Part shown: piece after piece, positions 24,948 to 37,400 of the stretch
How positions within the stretch are numbered: position 1 is the stretch's first letter
Layout: each line of letters begins with the position of its first letter
Origin: Symbiodinium natans
Lineage: Eukaryota; Sar; Dinophyceae; Suessiales; Symbiodiniaceae
Direction: 5' to 3'
DNA: 64,000 nt
Assembly (NCBI GenBank): GCA_905221605.1
Contig: CAJNDS010002333.1
Span: 95,001 to 159,000, forward strand
The notes under the pieces: model-generated
Told to the model about the DNA's origin: nothing
What the model saw: only the letters and a program-made list of their open reading frames with translations
Database searches by the model: none
Position numbers and translations under genes: made by a program

Positions 24948-27900
24948 CTCTCTCTCCCTCCCCATATATGGGCGATGGAACGGGTGTCCTTTTTGGGCCG
25001 TTTTCTGCATCTTCAAGCGAGGAAAAGGGACACGCCGCAAGAAAACACTTAGGGTGTCCCTTTTGTTCGTTTGAAGACACAGAAAGCGATTAAAAGGGAC
25101 GTCCATTTTGGATTGGCAGGCAACCCAGCTGATGCTCATCATTTCTCTCTCTTTCCCTATATATGGGCGATGGAACGGGTGTCCTTTTTGATCGTTTTCT
25201 GCATCTTCAAGCGAGGAAAAGGGACACCCCGCAAGAAAGCACTTAGGGTGTCCCTTTTGCTCGTTTGAAGACACAGCAAGCGATTAAAAGGGACGCCCAT
25301 TTTGGATTGGCGGATGATGCGGGATGATGGGGGATGACGCGGGATGAGAGAGATGATGGGACATGATAAGGGGGCTGACTGTCTCATCCCCCATCATCCC
25401 CATCACCCCCCATCATCCCCCATCATCCCTTTCACCCCTCCCGAAATGATGGGAGATGATGGGGGATGATTGGGGGATGATGGGGCATGATGGGGGATGA
25501 GAGAAATGATGGGAGATGGTGGGAGATAATGCGGGGTGATGTGGGATGGGCAATGAGCGGGTATATCTGAAATCCGGGAAATGACAAATCCCGGGTTTTG
25601 ATGTTCAAGGGTTTTAGTTATTTTTCTGAATCTTAACTTTTTATGAACTCCTTACACAATCAAATCCGGGATTTGATTTTTGTTAAGGGTTTCAAGGATA
25701 TTAGCCTAAACTCTAAACCCTAAACCCTAAACCCTAAACCGAACCCCGGGATTTAGTTCTTTAAGGATTTCAAGGATTTTTTGTGCATTTCAAATTTCAT
25801 GAGACCCTTGAACAATCAAATCCCCGATTTAATTTTCAAGGATTTCGAGGATTTCATAAAATTTAAATACCGGACCTCCTGCAAAAGCAAAACCTCCCCT
25901 CCCCAGCCAGAGTACGGGAAGACCCCGCGGATTTTAAAATTTATGAAATCCTTGAAATCCTTGAAAAATTAAATCCCGGGATTTGATTTTTCAAGGATTT
26001 CATCAAATTTAAAATGCCCCAAAAATCCTTGAAATCCTTAAAAAATCAAATCTCGGGATTTAATATTTTAAGGATTTCAAGGATTTTTTGGGCATTTTAA
26101 ATTTGATGAAATCCTTGAAAAATCAAATCCCGGGATTTAATTTTTCAAGGATTTCAAGGATTTCATAAATTTTAAAATCCGCGTGGTCTTCCCGTACTCT
26201 GGGTGGGAAGGGGAGGTTTTGCTTTTGCAGGAGGCCCGGTATTTAAATTTTATGAAATCCTTGAAATCCTTGAAAAATTAAATCCCGGGATTTGATTTTT
26301 CAAGGATTTCATAAAATTTAAAATGCTCAAAACATCCTTGAAATCCTTAAAAGATTAAATCCCGGGATTTGATTTTTTAAGGATTTCAAGGAGTTTTTGG
26401 GCATTTTAAATTTGATGAAATCCTTGAAAAATCAAATCCCGGGATTTGATTTTTCAAGGATTTCAAGGATTTCATAAAATTTAAATACCGGAGCTCCTGC
26501 AAAAGCAAAACCTCCCCTTCCCACCCAGAGTACGGGAAGACCACGCGGATTTTAAAATTTATGAAATCCTTGAAATCCTTGAAAAATTAAATCCCGGGAT
26601 TTGATTTTTCAAGGATTTCATCAAATTTAAAATGCACAAAAAACCCTTGAAATCCTGAAAAAATCAAATCCCGGGATTTAATATTTTAAGGATTTCAAGG
26701 ATTTTTGGGGCATTTTAAATTTGATGAAATCCTTGACAAATCAAATCCCGGGATTTGATTTTTCAAGGATTTCAAGGATTTCATAAAATTTAAATACCGG
26801 AGCTCCTGCAAAAGCAAACCCCCCCCTCCCCACTCAGAGTACGGGAAGACCACGCGGATTTTAAAATTTATGAAATCCTTGAAATCCTTGAAAAATTATA
26901 TCCCGGGATTTGATTTTTCAAGGATTTCATCAAATTTAAAATGCCCAAAAACTCCTTGAAATCCTTAAAAAATCAAATCCCGGGATTTAATCTTTTAAGG
27001 ATTTCAAGGATTTTTGGGGCATTTTAAATTTCATGAAATCCTTGAAAAATCAAATCCCGGGATTTGATTTTTCAAGGATTTCAAGGATTTCATAAAATTT
27101 AAATACCGGGCCTCCTGCAAAAGCAAAACCTCCCCTTCCCACCCAGAGTACGGGAAGACCACGCGGATTTTAAAATTTATGAAATCCTTGAAATCCTTGA
27201 AAAATTAAATCCCGGGATTTGATTTTTCAAGGATTTCATCAAATTTAAAATGCCCAAAAAATCCTTGAAATCCTTAAAATATTAAATCCCGAGATTTGAT
27301 TTTTTAAGGATTTCAAGGATTTTTGGGGCATTCTAAATTTGATGAAATCCTTGAAAAATCAAATCCCGGGATTTAATTTTTCAAGGATTTCAAGGATTTC
27401 ATAAATTTTAAAATCCGCGTGGTCTTCCCGTACTCTGGGTGGGAAGGGGAGGTTTTGCTTTTGCAGGAGGCCCGGTATTTAAATTTTATGAAATCCTTGA
27501 AATCCTTGAAAAATTAAATCCCGGGATTTGATTTTTCAAGGATTTCATAAAATTTAAAATGCTCAAAACATCCTTGAAATCCTTAAAAGATTAAATCCCG
27601 GGATTTGATTTTTTCAGGATTTCAAGGAGTTTTTGGGCATTTTAAATTTGATGAAATCCTTGAAAAATCAAATCCCGGGATTTGATTTTTCAAGGATTTC
27701 AAGGATTTCATAAAATTGAAATACCGGAGCTCCTGCAAAAGCAAACCCCCCCCCCCTCCCCACTCAGAGTACGGGAAGACCACGCGGATTTTAAAATTTA
27801 TGAAATCCTTGAAATCCTTGAAAAACTAAATCCCGGGATTTGATTTTTCAAGGATTTCTTAAAATTTAAAATGCCCAAAACATCCTTGAAATCCTTAAAA

Positions 27901-28380
27901 GATTAAATCCCGGGATTTGATTTTTTAAGGATTTCAAGGATTTTTTGGGCATTTTAAATTTCATGAAATCCTTGAAAAATCAAATCTAGGGATTTCCCGG
28001 CGGCAAAAGAGGCGTGCCAAATAGACCCTAAAGGTCCTACGTACATATATATATATATATTTATGTGTGTGGTGTGTGTATGCAGAATACATAATACATA
28101 CATACATACCTGCATGCATACCTACCTACCTACATACATACATACATACATACACCATGCGTGCATGCAAGCATGCACACATATGTGTGTGTATATATGT
28201 ATACATACATGAAAAATGGCAAGGCATGTTCCTATACGAAAACGTACATCTACCTATAGTTACTTTCAGCCGTACTTAAAGGTACGTAGAACCCTACTTA
28301 CATTAAGTCTTCCTGATCATCCAAGTACCGGCCATCTGAGTCTTTGTCACAGCAGCAGGATCGCTCCTAAGAGTCCATCT

Positions 28381-28435
<55 letters not shown>

Positions 28436-31400
28436 ACTAAACCCCAAACCCCTACCCGGTACTTTTTTCTTTTTTAAAGCGTGCTTGTCAACCCCAAACC
28501 CCAAACCCGGTCTACCCTGTACTTTGCCGGAGCGGTGTCTGGGGGTTCGAGCCCTCCGAGGAGTGAGGAGTCCCAGGCGGGAGACCACTGCAGCCTCTCG
28601 TCTCCGTTGTTCTTGGTTCTATTTTTTCCATACAGATATAAGAGTATGCATACCCTAAACCCTACATCCTCAATCCTCTGAATCCTAGCCCGGACTTACG
28701 ACCAGCGCTCACCATTAGTGGTTTTGGGGTTTCGGGTTTCGGGTTTAGGCCTTAGGGTTTAGGATCGTTTAAGGAGGTTTGGGGTGCAGGGTTGATAAAT
28801 CCAGCCCTCGCGGCTTGGAGACTCACTTCTGCCCTACAAACCCCTAAATCGTCAAGAATGGCTTCGCAACAAACATGGAGAGAAACCCTCAACCTGAAAA
28901 GAAACCCTGATCCTGATCCCTAAACCTGAAACCGAAAACCCATCGAATGTAGTCGAATCCTGGGAAGCCCCAAACCTTAACAAGAGCAACAAAACCCTAA
29001 ACCCTAAGCCCTAAACCCTAAACCCTAAGCCCTAAGCCCTGAACCCTAAGCCCTAAGCCCTAAGCCCTAAACCCTAAACCCCAAACCCCAAACCCCAAAC
29101 CCGAAACCCTGCCTCAGGGAAGCCCCTGAGGCTCGAAGATCTTTCAGCAGCTGCGCACGCACTCGGACATCCAGGGCCAGTTCTGCTTTCAGTGGCTCCC
29201 GGCCTTGGGACGGCGCCCTGGAACCTGTTTTGGGGGTTCTTGCCTTTGTTGGTTCAAGGTTCCCGGATAGGGTTTAGGGTTCAGGGTTTGGGGTTTGGGG
29301 TTTAGGGTTTAGGGTTCTTGGTAGCTCAGTGGTGCGCTTTTCCCCTTCTTTTTGGTTCCAGGTTCCCTGATAAAGTGACAAGGGTTTTGGGTTTAGGGTT
29401 TCGGGTGTTGGGGGCGGGCTTCTGTCAAGTGCGGAAGGGGATTTGGGCTCCGGGGTTCCAGGTTTCCGGGTTTGCTGGAATACTGTATGTGAGCCCTGGT
29501 CCTGAACCCTCATCCAACTGCGTCACGTAGAAGCCATCTCTGCCAGATGCTTCGGCAACCCTGCCAGGTTCGGAACAGAGTCGTGCCTGACCCTGGACGT
29601 GTGCCGCGACTGCACGCAAGGGACTACTTGAGCTCCACACGGTTTCCGAAACAAAGCACGAAGCCCCGGCCCTTGCCTGCGAGGTACACTCCTGCATTGG
29701 TCAGAACACCTCGAGGCAGAAATCGGAATCTGCATGGTCTGGGCTTGTGAATCGCGCTGTCAACAGCACTGCCTCTGAAATGCCCCCATTGCCGGCCCTG
29801 ATTTCGAAACCTAAGCCCTAGGCCCTGCAACACCCCCAAACCCTAAACCCTAAACCCTAAACCCTAAACCCTAAACCCTAAACCCTAAACCCTAAACCCT
29901 AAACCCTAAACCCCAAACCCTAAACCCTGATTGAGCAGAATTTGAGCCGACTCTGCACCTTCAACTAGAACCCAGAGTGGGCCCTATTCTCTTATCTTTT
30001 TGGGGGGGGGGGGACAGCTTCCCTGGTAAGACCACGGGCCCCCATGCGCCTCAATTGAGGAATATGCCTTTCAATGCAACAGGGAGCTTAACATGATTTA
30101 AGGTCTACACAACTAACCTTAAACCCTAAATCGCAGACCCCTAAACCCTTCAATCCTTGGGAATGTTCCCTAAGCTCGGTATTCCCGGGTTACGCTGAGG
30201 GCCTAGCAAGAAGCCTGGGCCGCCTGACCTATAACTCTTAGGGTTTAGGGTTTAGGGTTTCGGGTTTAGGGTTTAGGGTTTATCAACCCTAGACCCTTCA
30301 ACCCGAAACCCTTACACCACCACCACATGCTTGACAGGTGGTGGGGCCTCGCCATTCCGCGTGGCCGTTGACAGTGGCCTCCCAGCGCCTTCGCTACCCA
30401 CCCCCGGAACCCTAAACCCTGAACCCTAATCTGCCAGGGTTGAGGGTGTTAACAGTCCATAAGTAGCCTAGGGCGCCGTCCCTAAACCCTGAACCCTAAC
30501 CCTAAACCCTAAACCCTAAACCCTGAACCCTAAACCCTAAACCCTAAACCCTAAACCCTACACCCTAAACCCTAAACCCTAAACCCTAAACCCTAAACCC
30601 TAAACCCTAAAACCCTACACCCTACACCCTAAACCCTAAACCCTAAACCCTAACCCTGCAGGGGTGTTGATGGCCAGGGCTCTTTCCATGGGAGTTCAGA
30701 GGACCTTCGAGCCCCCCCCCCCCCCCCCCCCCTAATGTACCAGTGCCCCCCCCCCCCCCGCCCCCCAATTTCAGATTCGTATTAGATCCCCAGAACAGCG
30801 CCCCTCATTTTAGGACACCGGCACCCTGAAATTTGTGCGACTCTAAAGTATGGCGTACCCTACGGAACACCCCACATCAGACTAAAGCCCTAAAAACCCT
30901 AAAACCGGAAAACTCGAAAGCCCCCAAAACCCCTAAAACCCCACAACCCTCAACCCCCCCTCCCAAGCCCTAAACCCTGAACCCTATACCCTAAACCCCT
31001 AAAGCCCTAAAGCCCTAAAGCCCTAAACCCTGAACCCTAAACCCTAAACCCTAAACCCCTAAAGCCCTAAAACCCTAAAGCCCTAAAGCCCTAAAGCCCT
31101 ACAACCCCTACACCTTGCCACCTTGGGCCCTGGGCGAAAGAAAGAGGTAATGGTCTTCATCGAAGGGGGCGGCTTCCTAGCACCTCGACTGGGTTTAGGG
31201 TTTAGGGTTTAGGGTTTAGGGTTTAGGGTTTAGGGTTTAGGGTTTAGGGTTTAGGGTCATTATACTTAGGCGACTGGCTCTTAGTAGGGAAGGAGGGAAT
31301 GAGGCAGGTTCTCCTGCGTTTCCCTATGGTCCCCTTTTTTGGGGGAGGGGTCCAAGACACACAGCGGGGGGGGGGGGGGGGGTTTGGTTCCAAGGCCGAT

Positions 31401-34400
31401 GCGCACGAACCAGGCAAAACTGCCCAGGGTTTAGGGTTTAGGGTTGAGGGTTGAGGGTTTAGGGTTTAGGGTTTAGGGTGTTTGCCTGATTCGTGCGCAT
31501 TTGCCTGGTTGGTGGGCAACATTTGCCGCCCAGTGGGCCATTAAGGTTTATTTACATTTAGAAAGAGAGGTTTAGGGTTTAGGCCTTGGGGTTTAGGGCT
31601 TCGGGAGCATTATTCAGAGAACTGGCCATCTGTGGAGTGTCGAGAATCTGTAGCTCGAAGACTCACCGCGCCTTCCTGGTGCGGTCCTAGCATGGCCCAG
31701 GTCGGGGACAAGTACCAGCAAGGGATCTACGATGCTCGCAAGCTGGCCCGCAAGCAGAACATCGTTGTGGTCAGCTTGAACTACAGGCAAGATCTGCACG
31801 AAGCTGCACTTTGAGGTTCATGGCCACTTGATGCTGGGGATACAAACGACAAGCCTGTTTGGGGGCCTTATAACTTCTAGCCCAACGCAGTACTGCCCAC
31901 ATGCCTTCAAGGCAAGTTCCCATTTTGTTCTTCCGAAGGCTGGGCGTGTTCGGCTGGTTGCATCACCCTCACCTACGGGACGAGGCACGGGACTTTCTTC
32001 CTGACTCAACTTGCCCTTAACCCTAAACCCTAAACCCTAAACCCCAAACCCTAAACCCTAAACCCTAAACCCTAGGGTGTGGGTTTAGGGTTTAGGGTCA
32101 AAATGCCCTGAGGATCCCTGCAGAGGTCCTGAACCACCTAGAGCCATGGCCGCCAACGCGGAGTGGTTTGGTGAATAGGGAATGAAGGAGCACGATGCGT
32201 CAGTCTGTTCTCTGCCACCCTTCCTTTCCTTCCTTCCCTGCTGACAGCCGGTATCGGGAGGGTTTGGTATAAGACAGCTTCGTTTTCCTTCCTTAGAACC
32301 TCATGGTGGGAGCCTTGAACACTAAACCCTAAACCCTAAACCCTAAACTTTAAACCCTAAACCCTAAACCCTAAACCCTAAACCCTAAACCCTAAACCCT
32401 AAACCCTAAACCCTAAACCCTAAACCCTAAACCCTAAACCCTAAACCTCATGAGCCTTCAGACCCTGGGGGGCCGGGCTCGAGGCTGGCGATGCTCTGGC
32501 GAACTTCGGGCTGCGCGACCAGCTCCAGGAAGCTGGGCTTAGGGTTTAGGGTTTAGGGTTTAGGGTTAGGGCTGAGGGTTTAGGGTTGAGGGTTTAGGGT
32601 TTAGGGTGTTGAGGGTTAAGTTTTGAGGGTGTTGAGGTTTACGTTGAAGGTGCGCGGGTATTTGGACGGAATACTGTGGGCAAACTTGTTGCAACTAAGT
32701 AGTCTAACAAATCATGGCAGACATGCCATTCCTCCCAAGCACATGTAAACGTAAGGTAACCATCGCCCCAATTTTCGGTCAGGGACTGAATGGCCAGGCC
32801 AGTTAACGGGCCTAGGGTTTTTTTTGGCCACCGGCCGCTTGCATGTTTGGTTTAGGGTTAGGATTTGGGTTGTGCAGGGGTTGCTTGACGGTTCATGCGT
32901 ACGCATAAGCGGGGGGCTAGAAATTGAAGTTGCTCTACTTAAAACCCTACTCACACGTACCAATGAATCTCCTAGTAGGGGTTTAGGGTTTAGGGTTTTG
33001 CTGGCTCTCAAGAGGGAATTTGGGGATTCGGTACCCTGTTATGTCAGAAGCTCGTAAACACAAGGTTCCCTAGGGTTTGGGTAGATGGTAAGTTTGGGTT
33101 CTTGGTCTGCGGTCCTATTCCCTTGACTGTACTTGGAGGTTCATGGGTAGTTCTCACGGTAGCTATAGTCAGAACTGGTCGCAACCATGTGCCTTCAAGA
33201 AGGAAACCCAAACCCTAACCCTAAACCCCAAGCCCTAAACCCTAAACCCTAAACCCTAAACCCTAAGCCCTAAACCCTAAACCCTAAACCCTAAACCCTA
33301 AACCCTAAACCCTAAACCCACCTGGCGTCTGATTCTGAAGATCCCTCTTTCGAGGCCCTACGATGGGTGCAAGCGCAGCTTGGCTTTGGATGTGCGGAAC
33401 CGGTTTACGGTTAAGGTTTAGGGTTTTAGGGTTTAGGGTTTAGGGTTTGGGGTTTAGGGTTTTAGGGTTTAGGGTTTAGGGTTAGGGGCCGATAGGGGGT
33501 CGGGGGTTTGTGGCCAGGGCTGTGGTGTGGAGGATCTTCGAGAACTCTGAAACCCTACGCCCCCAGCCCTGATCCTGGCGATGTGCGTCGCAACACATAG
33601 GAGCTCTGTCGCATCGCCAGCGCATCGTGCACCGCCACCCGTGTCCGCCACGGATGCGTCCCACTTCCAGTTGGGCACGCAGAGTCAGCTTCGTTCTCCG
33701 TGCCGCAGTCCTGCCCTGCATTCTGGTGCAGTAGCGCGTCTCGCGCAGGAAAATACTCAGCTGTTGTCCTCCCTTCCCTTCGTGCGAAACTATTTTGCCT
33801 GTTGTAGCTCCTTGTCCATCGGCCTTTTTTGAGAGCCCCTTGCAAGCCCGCCAGAGGCTAGCCTCCTGGCAGGCGTCTTGGCAACCTGTCCTCAGCCTCC
33901 TGGCGGGGTGCGGTTTCTGGCGGGGTGTCCTGGCGGGGCGCGGAAGGGTGTTGCGAGCGTCTGGGTGTGGTGCGGGCGCTGGCGGGTGTCCGCCCTGAGC
34001 TTTTAACCTTGAGCCCTAAACCCTAAACCCTAAACCCTAAACCCTAAACCCTAAACCCTAAACCCTAAACCCTAAACCCTAAACCCTAAACCCTAAACCC
34101 TAAACCCTAAACCCTAAACCCTAAACCCTAAACCCTAAACCCTAAACCCTAATCCCTAATCCCTAATCCCTAAACCCTAAACCCTAAACCCTAAACCCTA
34201 ATCCCTAATCCCTAAGCCCTAAGCCCTAAGCCCTAAGCCCTAAACCCTATAGGTTTAGGCCCAGTGAGCATGAGGAACATCGCGGCCTTCGGAGGCGACC
34301 CAAGCCGAGTCACGCTGGTGGGCGAGTCGGCGGGCGCCATGTCGATCTGTGCCAATGGCCGCATCGTTTAGGGTTCAGGGTTCAGGGTTTAGGGATTAGG

Positions 34401-37400
34401 GGTTAGGTTTCAGGACTTAGGGTTTAGGGTTTAGGGTTTTTGGGGTTTAGGGAGTGCTGTGCAGGGTGGGTTCTGTCTGAGGGTGCATGAGAAACAGCCG
34501 CAACGTGGCAGCACGGGTCATGCGATCCCAACCCAAGCCCCCAAACCATAAACTTACCTTCAACCGCAAACCCTCAACACCCTAAACCCCAAGTTGCATG
34601 ACAAGGTGCACACATGGCCTCACCAACAAGCCGGGCTTTCTTTCACAACGCCGTGCTCGAGTCGGGGACCGCGGGCAGGGGAGCAAACAATGGACATATC
34701 TGAAAAAAATACATGTAGATATGACTATCAACATAAATACACATATAGGTTTCAAAACGAATGTGTGTGTGTATATATATTCATATAAATGGAACTAGAT
34801 TGCTCAATGTACAAAACATGTATACATGCATATATATATATATATATGGGAAATATATACATACATCTCTGCGTTCCCCGCACCAGGCAGCAAGAGGCCG
34901 TGGGGTTTCCTTCGGTGTGTGAGAATATGTGGCAGCACCTGAAAAGCGAAGTTGGGAGGAACTGCGATGGACTCTTCATCTGGCAGCCCCGGAAGTATGC
35001 GGAGGTGGGGAGCCACAGTTTAGGGTTTAGGGTTTAGGGTTTAGGGTTTAGGGGCTGAGAGCTTACCAGCATCCGCCTGGTAGACATCTCCGGCGCTGGG
35101 ACCCTTCATTCATCAGCAAGTGGAGCTGCGCACGCCATGCCACCGCATGATGAAAAAGGAGGTTGGGAGAGAGGTTGCCTTGATGCAAGCTGCATGGAGG
35201 ACTACGGTCGGCGCTACATCCGGGGGGTGTTCGGACGTCTGCGAGGCTGCTACTTAAGAGCCTCGGTTGACAAGGGACAACGATCGAAGTCGATCTTGCG
35301 GAATCATGAGTTTGAGTGCGTTCTATCCCTGGATGTGAAGGTTACGCAAACTCCCGCTTTCTTTATCTCCCGCTCCGAAACTCTGAAGGCCCTGACGGCC
35401 CTAAAGGCACTGAATGCCCGAAAATCTCCTAAAGGCCCCTAAAGCCCTGAGCGACATCCCAACATCACCCCCCGATGGTTCCAAGCACAGGTATGGAGAC
35501 AAAGAACGAGACCTACAAGGCCATGCGGCTAGAGAGATCCGCGTTCATGTTCGGGTCCCCTTAGTCTACTGAAAGCACTTATTCCGCAAGATCCCGGAAA
35601 AAATCAGGGAATATTCCGTAAATCACAAAAAGGGTCCCGATTTAAGAAGCATTCCTGCTACTTCTTGCAGAAAAAGGATCCTTCTTGCAATCGATGGAAT
35701 CTTGAAGCCCCCCTTCGAGCAACCTCAGAGAAATCGGAGCCGCTTCAGTTGCTGCCCCTTACAAAGGGAAGAGGTTTAGGGTTTAGGGTTTAGGGTTTAG
35801 GGTTTAGGGTTTGCAAGGGATTACAGCGAGGGTCGCATGTTTTTGGAAGGCGAGCCAGAACGGTTGCTCTGCAGAAGACACAGCGCCCATGAAACTGGTG
35901 AGGGACACGCATCTTTGCCGCAGTTGGAAAGGAATCCCTAAACCCTAAACCCTCAACCCTAAACCCTAAACCGATCCCACATGGTCGTGCAGTTCCTGGG
36001 AGCCTTGTCACACTGAGCCGAGGTGTAGGGACCTGTTCTTCACAGAGTCGGACATGGTCACCGTCCGAGCCTTTGCAGCTCGGCTCTGTGTGTTCCGTTT
36101 TTGTTAGTCGTGATCAGGAGGAAAACCGTTCGTTGGCGCAAACAGGCTTCATTTCACTGGGCCCTTAGGCCCTTAAAACCTCTAAGCCTCTGCACCCTCT
36201 GGCCCCCAGCCCCTCAACCCCTAAACCCTAAAGTCTCAGCCCTGTTTAACCCTAAACCCTAAACCCTAAACCCCAAACCCCAAACCCGAAACCCCAAACC
36301 CTAAACCCTAAACCCTAAACCCCAAACCCGAAACCCTAAACCCTAAACTCCTCCACAGTGGCACACTGCCGGGCCCCTGAGCTGAGCTCAAAAGGCAGAG
36401 ATCCTGCCCTTTGAGAACCAGGGAGGCGCCACGCGCACGCGCCCGGCGCGTCCTAAGGAGGTTGTTGGGTTGGTTTCGTAGGGTTTAGGGTTTGGGGTTT
36501 GGGGTTTGGGGTTTGGGGTTTAGGGTTTAGGGTTTAGGGCTGTTAGCTTTGAGGGTTTAGGGGTTGATGTTTTCAAAGAAGGGGCTTGGGTGTTGGGGTT
36601 GGGGCTTGTTGGGGGGTGAGGAACCCTGACCCTTGACTCCTCCAGTTAAGACTCTGGCCCATCCTAAGACGCCCACGAAAGGCCACGATGGGCCATGAAA
36701 GGCCCGACCTCGAACCCTGAACCCCGCAACCATAAGCCTTAAACCCTAAACCCTACACCCCGCCTCAGTCCTAAACCCCCTAAGCCCGAAACCCCCTAAA
36801 CCCCCTAAACCCCTAAACCCCTAAACCCCCTAAACGCTAAACTAACCCTAAACCCTAAACCCTAAACCCTAAACCCTACACCCCGCCTCAGTCCTAAACC
36901 CCCTAAGCCCGAAACCCCCTAAACCCCCTAAACCCCTAAACCCCTAAACCCCCTAAACCCCCTAAACGCTAAACTAACCCTAAACCCTAAACCCTAAACC
37001 CTAAACCCTAAACCCTAAACCCTAAACCCTAAACCCTAAACCCTAAACCCTAAACCCTAAACCCTAAACCCTAAACCCTAAACCCTAAACCCGAAACCCT
37101 AAACCCTAAACTAACCCTAAACCCTTAAACCCCAAACTTTCACGCCGGTGGTGGAGGCTGCGACGCCGACTACCGCGGCTGTGAAGCAGATCTCCCTTCG
37201 GGCCTCGAGCTGGACCAGGCCTGGGTCGTAGTTAAGGGTTTAGGGTTTAGGGGTTTAGGGTTGAGGGTTTAGGGTTTAGGGTTGAGGGTTTCGGGTAGTT
37301 CAGGGTTGAGGGTGGGGGTTTAGGGTCTAGGTAGTTCAGGGTTGAGGTTTGGGTTGAGGGTTTAGGGGTGCAGGGTAGTTCAGGGTTGAGGTTTGGTTGA

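Larger units (their letters stand above)
19381..28037. mobile_element. 8.66-kb block bounded by 24-base terminal inverted repeats
   Basis: GGACCTTTAGGG... at 19381-19404 is the exact reverse complement of 28014-28037. Both ends sit against TA-rich microsatellite. The interior has no transposase-like frame. It holds CT/GA tracts, a tandem repeat (20855-21145), palindromic units (21638-22195), low-complexity DNA, a 255-base tandem duplication and a satellite. It could be a large non-autonomous DNA transposon or an older element swollen by later repeats. Confidence 0.5.

Noticed and set aside
30337-30415. Island reading RLRYPPPEP, tempting as the esterase's early RFxPP motif
   Set aside because: It lies after the TESCLTLDV exon, so the order is wrong, and its phase does not join neighbours.
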